From NCBI GenBank assembly GCA_903932425.1, contig CAIZGG010000486.1, forward strand, positions 1 through 55,487: a stretch of DNA of 55,487 nucleotides, read 5' to 3'. The position numbers were made by a program, and so were the translations under genes. This document shows positions 45,064 to 53,843 of the stretch, piece by piece. How positions within the stretch are numbered: position 1 is the stretch's first letter; every line of letters begins with the position of its first letter. Under the pieces are notes generated by a model, which saw only the letters and a list, made by a program, of their open reading frames with translations, was not told the origin of the DNA and ran no database searches. Source of the DNA: an uncultured beta proteobacterium (GTDB taxonomy: Bacteria; Pseudomonadota; Gammaproteobacteria; Burkholderiales; Burkholderiaceae_B).

Positions 45064-45978
45064 TTACTTGCTTTTGTCTTGTTCTACTACCAGGTGGGTA
45101 TGAGCAAGTTTGAGCAGTGGGCAAGCAACTCCTTTGCTCACGCCGCGTTGAATCATTTGCCCCAAGATATGTTCATGTTCGGTCATGTTGCCTTGCGTCA
45201 GATCTCGAAGCATCGAGGCTGCAAAGCTTGACTTCACGTTGGTCAGCATTTCAAGCGAGCGTTTTTGTGCGCTTTCTTTTGTAGGAAAGCCATTGGCGGC
45301 TGCAATGGCGCAGCTTTCAGCATAGAAACTGGTGGTGCTTTCGATGCCCCAGGGTGCGGCAGAGATTTTGCCAACGTGACCACGGCAAATGGTTGTCATC
45401 CCAGCCAAGCTCGCTAAAAACACCCATTTATCCCATAACGATTGTTCGATGTTTTCGCTGTACAAACGATCGAACCCAGCGTTTTCGCACAATGCATAGA
45501 AGTCTCTTGCAATTTGCTCGTGTGCGGCAGAGCGATGGCCAACCGTCAGCATATGCAAGTCTGTGAGTTGCTTGACCGCACCAGTCGGTGAAATCGTTGC
45601 TGCAATTTGAGCGACACCGCCCATGACACGATCTTTGCCGAATTTGGCATCGAGTTGCTGAATGTGATCCAAGCCATTTAAGAACGGCAAAAATACACCT
45701 TTACTGCTGGCGCCCTCAAGCGAGGCCAGGGCATCTTCAAAATCAAACGACTTGGGCGCCAGCACAATCAAATCATATTCAGGCTTGAGTTGATCACGTG
45801 TGATCGCTTTCGGTTGAACCGTAAACGTGTCTTTCGGCGTTTCGATGACGAGGCCTTCAGCCTGGATCTTTGCATGGCGCTTATCGCGCAACAGATAGGT
45901 CACATCGGCACCTGCCTGAATCAGTCGTGCTCCAAAATAACCGCCGACTCCACCTGCGCCCAAAATTAGAATTTTCAC
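45064..45978 (-). CDS. Ketopantoate reductase (PanE/ApbA) family protein
   Basis: A 304-residue NADPH-dependent 2-oxoacid reductase-like protein. The Rossmann motif is GAGGVGGYFGARL at the N-terminus, followed by VLAPKSFD and LPFLNGLDH. The catalytic Lys corresponds to DKWVFLASL in the C-terminal domain, and a late Glu lies in EHEHILGQM. GTG is the start, with AGGAAG upstream. Many such paralogues do not make pantoate. The neighbours are uptake genes, so a role on an imported 2-oxoacid is as likely as pantothenate synthesis. Confidence 0.85.
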   Translation of the reverse strand: MKILILGAGGVGGYFGARLIQAGADVTYLLRDKRHAKIQAEGLVIETPKDTFTVQPKAITRDQLKPEYDLIVLAPKSFDFEDALASLEGASSKGVFLPFLNGLDHIQQLDAKFGKDRVMGGVAQIAATISPTGAVKQLTDLHMLTVGHRSAAHEQIARDFYALCENAGFDRLYSENIEQSLWDKWVFLASLAGMTTICRGHVGKISAAPWGIESTTSFYAESCAIAAANGFPTKESAQKRSLEMLTNVKSSFAASMLRDLTQGNMTEHEHILGQMIQRGVSKGVACPLLKLAHTHLVVEQDKSK

Positions 45979-46075
45979 TTGCTATCTTCCTGAGTGTTTA
46001 GTTGTATGGTTGGTTTAATATCAACAAATACCTGACGCGCATCATTACACAAAAAATATAATACCGGAGGCTGAT

Positions 46076-47059
46076 TTGCGTACGCTACTCAAAACCTTGA
46101 ATTGTCTTTGGACTGCAGGTTGTTTGTTCGTCCCTAGCTTTTTTGTCCTAGCCCAAGAGTCATATCCTAGCCGATCTGTGAGCGTGGTGGTGCCGTTTCC
46201 GCCCGGCGGCGTAGCCGATATTGTGGCGCGTCCCGTTGCGCGCGCGATGGGGCAGTTTTTGAATCAAACACTGGTGATCGAAAACAAGGCGGGCGCGGGC
46301 GGTGGGATTGGTATGGCACAGGTGGCCCGGGCTGACCCCAATGGCTATACCGTTTTATTCGCGTTGTCTTCGGTTGTGGTGATCCCAGAAGCTGACAAAG
46401 TACTGAACCGCGCGCCGATGTATCAGTTAAGTCAGCTGAGGGCGATCGCTCGCTTTGCCGCCGACCCGACCGTCCTGGTGGTTAAGGCCGATAGTCCCTG
46501 GAAAACCTATGCTGATTTTATAGGTTACGTCAAAGCAAACCCGGCAAAAGTTTCTTTTGGGTCGTCTGGCAATTATGGTTCGATGCATATCCCCATTGAG
46601 CAGCTGAAAGTCGCGACCAATACCAATATGCTGCATGTTCCGTACACCGGGGCCGGCCCGGCAGTTGCTGCGCTCTTGGGCGGTCAAATAGATGTCTTGT
46701 CTACGGGGCCAGCGAGCGTGGTGCAACAAATTCAAGGGGGTAAGTTACGAGCTTTAGCGCACTGGGGCCCCAGTGCACTTGCCGCGTTACCAGACGTACC
46801 GAGTCTGAGCTCTTTAGGTGTGCCGATTGTGTACGCCCAGTGGGCTGGGCTGTTTGTACCGGCCGACGTGCCCGAATCAATCGTACAAAAACTTCGTGAA
46901 GCGGCACGCTTTGCTGCCAACGACGCTTCAACACAACAAGCGTTACTCTCTGCAGGCACGGTGATGCAGTACCAAGACGCGAATGACTTTGCGGCTTACG
47001 TTCAGACTGATGCCCAGGCGATGAAAACGCTCGTGCAAAAAATTGGAAAGCTGGAGTAA
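46076..47059 (+). CDS. Bug/TctC-type periplasmic solute receptor
   Basis: A 327-residue receptor. It begins with TTG five bases after a strong CCGGAGG. The signal peptide ends near VLAQ. Family segments are SVVVPFPPGGVADIVAR, VIENKAGAGGGIGM, GSSGNYGSMH and VPYTGAGPAVAALLGGQ. No transport partner adjoins it. It is convergent with the ModA-like gene. Confidence 0.91.
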   Translation: MRTLLKTLNCLWTAGCLFVPSFFVLAQESYPSRSVSVVVPFPPGGVADIVARPVARAMGQFLNQTLVIENKAGAGGGIGMAQVARADPNGYTVLFALSSVVVIPEADKVLNRAPMYQLSQLRAIARFAADPTVLVVKADSPWKTYADFIGYVKANPAKVSFGSSGNYGSMHIPIEQLKVATNTNMLHVPYTGAGPAVAALLGGQIDVLSTGPASVVQQIQGGKLRALAHWGPSALAALPDVPSLSSLGVPIVYAQWAGLFVPADVPESIVQKLREAARFAANDASTQQALLSAGTVMQYQDANDFAAYVQTDAQAMKTLVQKIGKLE

Positions 47060-47128
47060 CCTGAACCACCTTGGTACGGTGGCCCTCCTAAGTCGCTAGA
47101 TTGGCCTCCGTGGTTCTTTCGTCCTTCT

Positions 47129-47824
47129 TTAAAACTCAAAGCCGCCCTGTCGACGGACTTGCTCAGACTGAGCGCCAGTGAGCCAGCTCGCGAGCTTTTG
47201 TGCCAAGGCAGGCTCTGTAGTTTGTGTGCAAACTCCAAGGGTGTAATCGGTTGCCAGTTCAAAGGCTTTGGGCAAGTTGGCTACAAGTACGACCCCTTCG
47301 GTGTAATTGATTTCGGTTGCTTGTGTGCAACCAATTAGGTTGGGCTCGTGACATAGCGCCATTTCTTTCATCGCCGTTGCACCGTTTGCAAATTCACGCA
47401 GTTTGTTTTTGACTTCAAGGGCGAGACCCAGCTCAGTCAAGACGCGCATGAAGTGAATGCCAGCTGTCGATTTTTTGGTGTCAGGGCAGTAGATGGCCTG
47501 CGCCTGACGAAAGGCTTGGGCTAAGGCCTCAGGCGAATCGACTTGTGGGGCTGGTGCACCACTCTTGACAGCGATGCCGGTTTGCACTTTTCCAAGCGAG
47601 CGTGCGCTACCGGTCTGAACATGGCCCGAAGCGATTAACTGTTCAATTAGCGCTCGGGTCAAAATAACGACGTCGCAAGGGGCTCCGCCAAGTAATGCAT
47701 CGCGCATTTCACCCACCGCGCTAAAGCGACCTTCAAGGGTGCAGTGATTTTCTGTTTCAAAGGCTGCTTGTATCCCTTTGACCGCTGAGGCAGCAGCGCC
47801 ACCACTGAGTATGTTTAAGGCCAA
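47129..47824 (-). CDS. ModA-like substrate-binding-domain protein without signal peptide
   Basis: A 231-residue protein with the molybdate-binding-protein fold of type 2 periplasmic proteins: LNILSGGAAASAVKGI at the N-terminus, VGEMRDALLGGAPCDVVIL, and ATEINYTEGV near the C-terminal third. No signal peptide precedes the first beta strand. The start is a TTG eight bases behind GGAG, and no upstream frame adds a leader. It would therefore stay in the cytosol, perhaps as a sensor or carrier. It is the third gene of an operon with a CoA ligase and a Bug receptor, 21 bp after the latter. The function is unknown. Confidence 0.8.
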   Translation of the reverse strand: MALNILSGGAAASAVKGIQAAFETENHCTLEGRFSAVGEMRDALLGGAPCDVVILTRALIEQLIASGHVQTGSARSLGKVQTGIAVKSGAPAPQVDSPEALAQAFRQAQAIYCPDTKKSTAGIHFMRVLTELGLALEVKNKLREFANGATAMKEMALCHEPNLIGCTQATEINYTEGVVLVANLPKAFELATDYTLGVCTQTTEPALAQKLASWLTGAQSEQVRRQGGFEF

Positions 47825-47845
47825 GGTTTTCTCCAGAGTGCTCGT

Positions 47846-48847
47846 TTAATCAGGTTTTGCACCAGATAGTTTCACAATTTTTGCCCATTTGATCACATCG
47901 CGCTCAAGATAAATTTGAAATTCGAGTGGCGACATGGTGAGCGGCATGGCGCCCTTTTCGGCCCATTGTTTTTTAACCTCTGGTCGGGTCACGATGGTTG
48001 TCATGGCAGAATTGAGCCGATTAATAATTGCAACTGGCGTCCCCTTTGGGGCCATCAGGCCTAGCCAGATCGTCGACTCGTAGCCAGCTACGCCGGCTTC
48101 GGACATGGTGGGCACAGCAGGCAAAATGTCCGAGCGAATGGCGCCGGTGGTCGCAAGCCCTCGCACCGTCCCGGCTCGTGCATAGTCGGTCATGGTGGTG
48201 ACTGCATCAAACATTAAATCAACTTGCCCGCCCAAAAGATCTGTCCGCGCGCCAGAGCTGCCTTTGTAGGGAACATGGGTGATATCAATGCCCGCCATCG
48301 CTTTAAACAACTCGCCTGCCATGTGATAAGGCGTGCCTGTGCCGGACGATGCATAATTTAATTTGCCAGGTTTGCTTTTGGCCAGCGCGATCAGCTCTGA
48401 CAGATTTTTTGCTGGAACGCGTGGATGAACCACCAAGAGCAAATCTGAATAATTGATAGGTGCGATACCCACAAAGTCTTTCAAGAGTGCGTAAGGTTTT
48501 TTTGTGACCAGTGATTCATTGACGGTTTGCGCATTAGACATCAGCAGCAGCGTATACCCATCCGCTGCGGCTTTAGCCACAAAGTCGGTGCCAATGATAG
48601 AGCCAGCCCCTGGTTTATTTTCTACAATAAAATTTTGACCTAGCGCGGCTTGTAATTGTTGTCCCATGAAGCGTGCATAGTTGTCGGCTGGGCCACCTGC
48701 GGCGAAGGGGACGACGATTTTGACTGCTCGTGTAGGATAGTCTGGTGCTTGCGCCGAGGCTGGTTGCCCCGCACAGACGCAACTTAATAAAGCGAGTAGG
48801 CGCGTCGCGCAGTGCCGTGAGACTTTTTTAAAGAATGTATGGAGCAT
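47846..48847 (-). CDS. Bug/TctC-type periplasmic solute receptor
   Basis: A 333-residue receptor from the ATG at 48847, two bases after the ligase stop; an ATG at 48862 would overlap the ligase gene. The signal peptide ends at PASAQ. Family segments are KIVVPFAAGGPADNYAR, VENKPGAGSIIG and YASSGTGTPYHMAGELF with PYKGSSGARTDLLGGQ. Its close coupling to an acyl-CoA ligase suggests it captures an acid that the ligase then activates. Confidence 0.92.
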   Translation of the reverse strand: MLHTFFKKVSRHCATRLLALLSCVCAGQPASAQAPDYPTRAVKIVVPFAAGGPADNYARFMGQQLQAALGQNFIVENKPGAGSIIGTDFVAKAAADGYTLLLMSNAQTVNESLVTKKPYALLKDFVGIAPINYSDLLLVVHPRVPAKNLSELIALAKSKPGKLNYASSGTGTPYHMAGELFKAMAGIDITHVPYKGSSGARTDLLGGQVDLMFDAVTTMTDYARAGTVRGLATTGAIRSDILPAVPTMSEAGVAGYESTIWLGLMAPKGTPVAIINRLNSAMTTIVTRPEVKKQWAEKGAMPLTMSPLEFQIYLERDVIKWAKIVKLSGAKPD

Positions 48848-48849
48848 GT

Positions 48850-50508
48850 TTACACCGGCCATTTGTAGGTCACAAATTCTTCTCGAAGTTTAAGTTTTGC
48901 CATTTTTCCAGTTGCTGTTAATGGAATTTGGTTAACAAAAACGATGTCATCTGGCAGCCACCACTTAGCAACTTTTTCTGTGAGCATCTCAAGTAGTTTG
49001 GCTTTCAATGCTGCAGAGTCGGTGGTCGCATTATCACGCTTGACCACTACCAACAGTGGGCGTTCGTCCCACTTGGGGTGAGCAATTGCGATGCAGGCAG
49101 CCATGGCGACCTCAGGGTGAGCGCTCGCGACGTTCTCAAGCTCGATCGACGAAATCCATTCACCCCCCGACTTAATCACGTCTTTGCTGCGATCGGTAAT
49201 CTGTATATGGCTATCGGGGTCAATCGTGGCAACGTCGCCCGTTGGAAACCAACCGTCGATTAACGGGCTATCGGTTGCGCCAAAGTAACTATCAATCGCC
49301 CAGAAGCTTTTGGCCAGCAGGTCGCCAAAAGCAACGCTATCATGGGGCAAGGCTAGACCTTTTTCATCAACAATTTTGATATCAACGCCAAACATCGGTC
49401 GCCCTTGTTTAGCTAAGATTTGGTCTTGTTCAGTTTTGCTTTTTGAATAATCTTTTTGCTTAAGCTGCGCAACTGAGCCAACCGGAGACAACTCAGTCAT
49501 GCCCCACGCATGAATGACTTGAACGCCTTCTTTTTCGAACGCTTGAATCATGGCAGGCGGACAAGCCGAACCGCCGATGACAGTTCGTTTGAACGTAGAG
49601 AATTTGATCTTGTTGGCAATGGCGTGCTGGATAAGACCTGCCCATATGGTGGGCACACCCGCTGACATCGTGACGGACTCTTGTTCGATTAACTCGCACA
49701 ACGAGGCCCCATCTAGCTTGGGCCCCGGAAATACAATACGCGCACCCGCAAGAGGGCAGGCATAAGGGATGCCCCAAGCGTTGACGTGGAACATGGGGAC
49801 AACAGGCATGATAGATTCTCGGGCGGTGATGCCTAGCGAATCCGGTAGCGCGACAGCATACGAATGCAAAATGGTCGAACGATGGCTGTACAAGGCACCC
49901 TTTGGGTTGCCGGTTGTGCCAGAGGTGTAGCAAAGGCTCGAGGCCGCGCGCTCGTCAAAGGTCGGCCACTCATAGTCGCCAGACTCCATTGCCAGCAGGG
50001 TTTCGTAACACTCAATGTTGACAGCGGTACTTTGCGGCATTTTGTCTGCGTCGGCTAAGCAGATCCAGCGCCGGACGGTTGGACATTGCGCGTGAATTGT
50101 CTCGATCAAAGGCAAAAAGGTCGTGTCGAAGAATATGACCTGATCCTCGGCGTGATTGACGATGTAGCGTAATTGATCGGCGAACAAGCGAGGGTTGATG
50201 GTATGGCAGACCCGGGCACTGCCTGAGGCGCCATAATAGATTTCGAGGTGCCTGTAGCCGTTCCAGGCAAAGGTGCCAATGCGTGCGCTTGGTTCGACCT
50301 GCATGCGATCAAGCATCTGCGCGACCTGTTTTGCGCGCAGGTGACAGTCGGCATAGGTGTAGCGATGGATATCGCCCTCAGTGCGTCGAGAAACGATTTC
50401 GGTGTCAGCATGATGCCTCGCGGCATGGGCTAAGAGCCCGGATATCAACAGCGGTTGCGACATCATTTGACCCATCAGAAGGGTCGAGTTTTCGATTGTT
50501 CTAGCCAT
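48850..50508 (-). CDS. AMP-forming fatty-acyl/alkyl-acid CoA ligase (FadD/DmdB-like)
   Basis: A 552-residue adenylate-forming ligase. The P-loop is [12 protein letters not shown], the next motifs are [10 protein letters not shown] and [11 protein letters not shown], and the C-terminal catalytic Lys is in [12 protein letters not shown]. The beginning ([20 protein letters not shown]) resembles medium-chain and 3-methylmercaptopropionate CoA ligases. AAGGACA precedes the ATG at 50508. It is the first gene of an operon with a Bug receptor and a ModA-like protein. The exact acid is not determined. Confidence 0.87.
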   Translation of the reverse strand: MARTIENSTLLMGQMMSQPLLISGLLAHAARHHADTEIVSRRTEGDIHRYTYADCHLRAKQVAQMLDRMQVEPSARIGTFAWNGYRHLEIYYGASGSARVCHTINPRLFADQLRYIVNHAEDQVIFFDTTFLPLIETIHAQCPTVRRWICLADADKMPQSTAVNIECYETLLAMESGDYEWPTFDERAASSLCYTSGTTGNPKGALYSHRSTILHSYAVALPDSLGITARESIMPVVPMFHVNAWGIPYACPLAGARIVFPGPKLDGASLCELIEQESVTMSAGVPTIWAGLIQHAIANKIKFSTFKRTVIGGSACPPAMIQAFEKEGVQVIHAWGMTELSPVGSVAQLKQKDYSKSKTEQDQILAKQGRPMFGVDIKIVDEKGLALPHDSVAFGDLLAKSFWAIDSYFGATDSPLIDGWFPTGDVATIDPDSHIQITDRSKDVIKSGGEWISSIELENVASAHPEVAMAACIAIAHPKWDERPLLVVVKRDNATTDSAALKAKLLEMLTEKVAKWWLPDDIVFVNQIPLTATGKMAKLKLREEFVTYKWPV

Positions 50509-50707
50509 GAAGGTGTCCTTGTCTCGAAGGGGCGTACCCACCGTTATTCGTCTTGTGTCGCTATCATATCGTTAACTTGAAAGGTACACTCGGTCTTTTG
50601 TTGGGCGTTGGTGTTTCTCTGCGCCTTTGCCTGAAGGGTACACCCTACTTTGGCGTGGTCATGATCTGCTGTAAAAGCTGTCTTAGACAGAAACTTTGGA
50701 GCTTCAC

Positions 50708-51688
50708 TTGAAATTGCGATATGCTGGTACTGTTTTATTGTCGTGTGCGCTGCTTTGGGGTGCCGCCCAACGTGGTGCTGTGGCTCAAGAGTTTCCGACG
50801 GGTCAAACGATTACGATCGTTGTAGGTTTTGTGGCGGGCGGCGCGACCGATACGTCGACACGTATCATTGCGAAAGAGCTATCAAGTAACTTGGGTCAGC
50901 CGGTCGTGGTAGAGAACAGGCCGGGGGCTGGCAGCATCCTTGCCGCGCAGTATGTCGTGAATGCCAAGGCAGATGGCACCGTGTTGATGCTAGGCTCGAT
51001 TGGCCCTATCGCGGTCATGCCTCACCTGATGAAGCTGTCTTTTGATCCGTTGCGCGATTTGGCGCCAATCACGATGGGCGTCAGTTTTCCAAATGTGTTG
51101 GTGGTGCCACCGTCCTTGAACATCACTACGCTAGCCGAATTCGTCGCTTTAGCCAAAAAGAGTCCCGGCAAACTGACGTACGCTTCGACAGGGGTGGGCT
51201 CGGCTGCTCATTTGGCGGGTGAGCTTCTTGGGCAGCGCGCGGGCATCGAAATCGTACATATTCCTTACAAAGGCGGAAGTGCTGCCATGATTGATTTGCT
51301 TGGCGGACGTATCGAAGCTTACTATTCGACACCTTCTTCGGCGGCTTCACATATTCAAAATAAAAAGCTAGTTGCCATCGCAACAACTGGGTTAACTCGT
51401 CCTGACTCGCTTGCTGGTCTACCTACAATCGCCGAGTCGGGTTACCCTGATTTCAATGCGACAAACTGGTACGCTTATTTGGCGCCCGCAAAAACACCGG
51501 CTCCGATTCTTGAGCGCTGGAATACCGAATTTGTCAAAGTACTGACAACGCCCTCGGTGCGCGAGGCCTTACTTGCCCATGGCCTCATGCCCGATCCGAT
51601 GAGCCGTCAGGCTTTAGCTGACTATATGGCGAAAGAGTCTGCGATCTGGAAAACAGTGATTCAAGAACGCAATATCAAAATCGATTAA
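50708..51688 (+). CDS. Bug/TctC-type periplasmic solute receptor
   Basis: A 326-residue receptor. A TTG at 50708 follows GGAG by six bases and begins the signal peptide (LKLRYAGTVLLSC), which is cleaved near GAVAQ. Family blocks are IVVGFVAGGATDTSTR, VENRPGAGSILA, YASTGVGSAAHLAGE and PYKGGSAAMIDLLGGR. It is divergent from the ligase-Bug-ModA-like operon, so both may share control. Its stop codon abuts the first unit of a 43-bp tandem repeat. Confidence 0.91.
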   Translation: MKLRYAGTVLLSCALLWGAAQRGAVAQEFPTGQTITIVVGFVAGGATDTSTRIIAKELSSNLGQPVVVENRPGAGSILAAQYVVNAKADGTVLMLGSIGPIAVMPHLMKLSFDPLRDLAPITMGVSFPNVLVVPPSLNITTLAEFVALAKKSPGKLTYASTGVGSAAHLAGELLGQRAGIEIVHIPYKGGSAAMIDLLGGRIEAYYSTPSSAASHIQNKKLVAIATTGLTRPDSLAGLPTIAESGYPDFNATNWYAYLAPAKTPAPILERWNTEFVKVLTTPSVREALLAHGLMPDPMSRQALADYMAKESAIWKTVIQERNIKID

Positions 51689-51817
51689 GTTAGGGTTGCG
51701 GGCGTCTTACGGCTCGAACACTGCAACTTCAGTTAGGGTTGCTGGCGTCTTACGGCTCGAACACTGAAACTTAAGTTAGGGTTGCTCGCGCCTGACGACT
51801 TGAACACTGCGACGTTC
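51689..51817. repeat. Three tandem 43-bp units; the third encodes the C-terminus of the minus-strand gene
   Basis: Units begin at 51689, 51732 and 51775, each with GTTAGGGTTGC. Units 1 and 2 differ at about three positions; unit 3 is more diverged. Read on the minus strand, each unit encodes a SVxxVRRxQP peptide and a stop. Unit 3 is the true 3' end of the exported-protein gene, and the other two are copies downstream of its stop. Confidence 0.9.
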
Positions 51818-52906
51818 GTGCTCTTTGTTATAACTAAAGGCAAAAGGCAGGGGTTTGACCTCCGCAGCCTGCCGATAGGCCTGAGCCAGTGATTGTTGTT
51901 TATGTGGGCTGAACTGTTCGAACGGTAAGGAAAAGCCTCCATACAAATCAACCTTGCCAATCTTTTTCAAATGCGCGTAGTCGACACCGGTTTCGTCTTG
52001 CACGACCATCGGTGCATTTTTGACAATCATGTCACGCAGAACAACAAAGTTGCCGTCTTGTAAGAGATGAGAGGCCGCTTTAATCAGCATCGGATGTTGC
52101 GTCATGTGGCTCAGCCAGCCTCGCATTGATTCTTTGACTAAAAGATTTTGATCAGACAAATCAAGACTGACATAATCAAGCGCTACGGTTTTGCCATTTT
52201 TTTTCAGCACTAGCCTGACAGAGTTCCAGGAGCCAGACGTTTTGATGAATTGCCCAGAGGCTGGGTCATACGCAATGGGGTATAGCTCAGCCACATCGTA
52301 GCCAGAGTAAAGCGCGAAGGTGATTAAGATGGTGGTAATGCCGATGTGAGCACTCTTTGCGTAGCGGTCGGCTTCAAGCTCGGCCGTGATAAAAAACGCG
52401 TTGTAGGCAAAGCGCTTCCACTCCCGTAAAAATTTTGTCTGAAAATGTTGAGCCCTGTCGGGTGACATCGGCGCGAGTAGCGCCGGTTCACCTGCGGCTT
52501 GCATGGCGACCATGACGTAGCGGTCTGCATTGGGGTACAACTGATTGACGGTGACAAAATCCGGACCAGAAAATGGATAAAAAACCGTACCAGTACCATT
52601 GAATTTAATCTCGGTCTTGGCCCAATCGGTCATTGGATGGCCGTGATCCTTTTGATATACGGCCCACGACTCGTCTGCTATTTTTTTGTTATCGGCACTT
52701 AAAAAGGGAAAAACGGCGGGGTGTGGCTGAGGGCCCACTAGGTATTGACCTTGCAAACCAGGGGAGCTAGGTGCGACGCTTGTGACTGCTGCAGGCTCAG
52801 GGGAAGTTGAACTGAGTGTTTGAGCTTGTGTGACGGTGAAGCCAACTAAGACGCAAGTGCTCAGCAAGGGTAAGGTCGTTTTAAACGTGCGAGCAAACCA
52901 GTTCAT
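51776..52906 (-). CDS. Exported protein of unknown function
   Basis: A 376-residue protein with a clear signal peptide (MNWFARTFKTTLPLLSTCVL, cleaved near TQAQT) from the ATG at 52906. I do not recognise a catalytic family. The segment VFYPFSGPDFVTVNQLYPNA near residue 110 resembles a conserved YPFSGPDF motif of uncharacterised bacterial proteins. The next 100 residues include a hydrophobic stretch (IGITTILITFALYSGYD) that could be a buried helix. The proline-, serine- and alanine-rich part after the signal looks like a linker. Its last codons are part of a 43-bp tandem repeat. It is alone on the minus strand between a Bug gene and an SDR gene. Confidence 0.8.
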   Translation of the reverse strand: MNWFARTFKTTLPLLSTCVLVGFTVTQAQTLSSTSPEPAAVTSVAPSSPGLQGQYLVGPQPHPAVFPFLSADNKKIADESWAVYQKDHGHPMTDWAKTEIKFNGTGTVFYPFSGPDFVTVNQLYPNADRYVMVAMQAAGEPALLAPMSPDRAQHFQTKFLREWKRFAYNAFFITAELEADRYAKSAHIGITTILITFALYSGYDVAELYPIAYDPASGQFIKTSGSWNSVRLVLKKNGKTVALDYVSLDLSDQNLLVKESMRGWLSHMTQHPMLIKAASHLLQDGNFVVLRDMIVKNAPMVVQDETGVDYAHLKKIGKVDLYGGFSLPFEQFSPHKQQSLAQAYRQAAEVKPLPFAFSYNKEHERRSVQVVRREQP

Positions 52907-53039
52907 TTTTATTGCTTTATTTAAAAGAAACATCGTGTGGGTTGCGCGAACGACAACCCAACTCAGACTTTCGGTCAGCGCGGGGCGTGTCAAGCTTTAG
53001 ACGCGCAGGGTGCGCAAGATAATACCCTAGTCGGCTGTG

Positions 53040-53822
53040 CTAGACGATCGAGCGGGCCGAGGTGATGCCTCCGTCGACCGTAAAGATGGATCCTGAGGTG
53101 TACGCCGACTTGTCTGAAGCCAGATACACGCATAGATCGGCAATCTCTTCGGCCGTTGCCGCCCGACCCAAGGGTAGCTTAGCCAGCAGTTCGCTCGCAC
53201 GATTCGCATCGCCGAGTTCCGCCTCTGCGCGACGCCGTAAGACTTTTTCGATGCGTGGCGTTGAAACGGCGCCAGGGTTGACGCCCAGCACACGGATGCC
53301 ATCGCGCAAGCTTCGACCACCAATTGCGCGTGTAAACGCCATCAAGGCAGCATTGCCTGTGGTGCCTGCCACGTAGTCAAAGTCGAAGTTCTCGCCACCG
53401 ATGCCGATATTATTGATGATGACACCACGACCACGCGCTTTAAAAATTGGGTAAAACGCACGGGTCATGTCGATGTAGCCCAGCACCTTGAGCTCCCACC
53501 CAGCGCGCCATTGGGTTGCATCAACATCCCAAAGGTTGCCCCCAGGAATCGTACCTGCGTTGTTCACTAAGATGTCGATATCTGCAGCAAGCTCTGCGAT
53601 GCGTTCAATGGCGCCGGGTTCAGTCATGTCTAGCGCGATGACTTTGGTAGGCACACCGAAGCGCTTGAGCAGGTCGCTTGCCAGTGCGGTGAGGCGATCC
53701 TCTGAGCGCGCAACAACCGTGAGGTGACACCCTTCGCGTGCAAAGGATTCGGCAAGGGCCTGGCCGATGCCTTGCGAGGCACCAGTCACCAATACTTTTT
53801 TACCTGTCAGGTTGAGTTCCAT
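53040..53822 (-). CDS. Short-chain dehydrogenase/reductase family protein with non-canonical active site
   Basis: A 260-residue SDR-fold protein. The cofactor motif TGASQGIG (residues 13-20), NNAG (88-91) and the C-terminal SGSIFTVDGG are typical. The catalytic Tyr-x-x-x-Lys motif is missing: the helix reads YVAGTTGNAALMAF, with Asn157 where Lys is expected and Gly153 at the Tyr position. The catalytic Ser is also absent (NNIGIGG). It may bind NAD(P) without ordinary dehydrogenase chemistry or use Tyr150 in another register. It lies 21 bp after the acyl-CoA synthetase-like stop, in the same operon. Confidence 0.85.
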   Translation of the reverse strand: MELNLTGKKVLVTGASQGIGQALAESFAREGCHLTVVARSEDRLTALASDLLKRFGVPTKVIALDMTEPGAIERIAELAADIDILVNNAGTIPGGNLWDVDATQWRAGWELKVLGYIDMTRAFYPIFKARGRGVIINNIGIGGENFDFDYVAGTTGNAALMAFTRAIGGRSLRDGIRVLGVNPGAVSTPRIEKVLRRRAEAELGDANRASELLAKLPLGRAATAEEIADLCVYLASDKSAYTSGSIFTVDGGITSARSIV

Positions 53823-53843
53823 AGCATGACCTTATAGGGTGTG

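Noticed and set aside
46057-46062. TATAAT as a -10 box for the Bug gene at 46076
   Set aside because: Transcription would begin at about 46069, after the strong ribosome-binding site CCGGAGG at 46064-46070, leaving the transcript without it.
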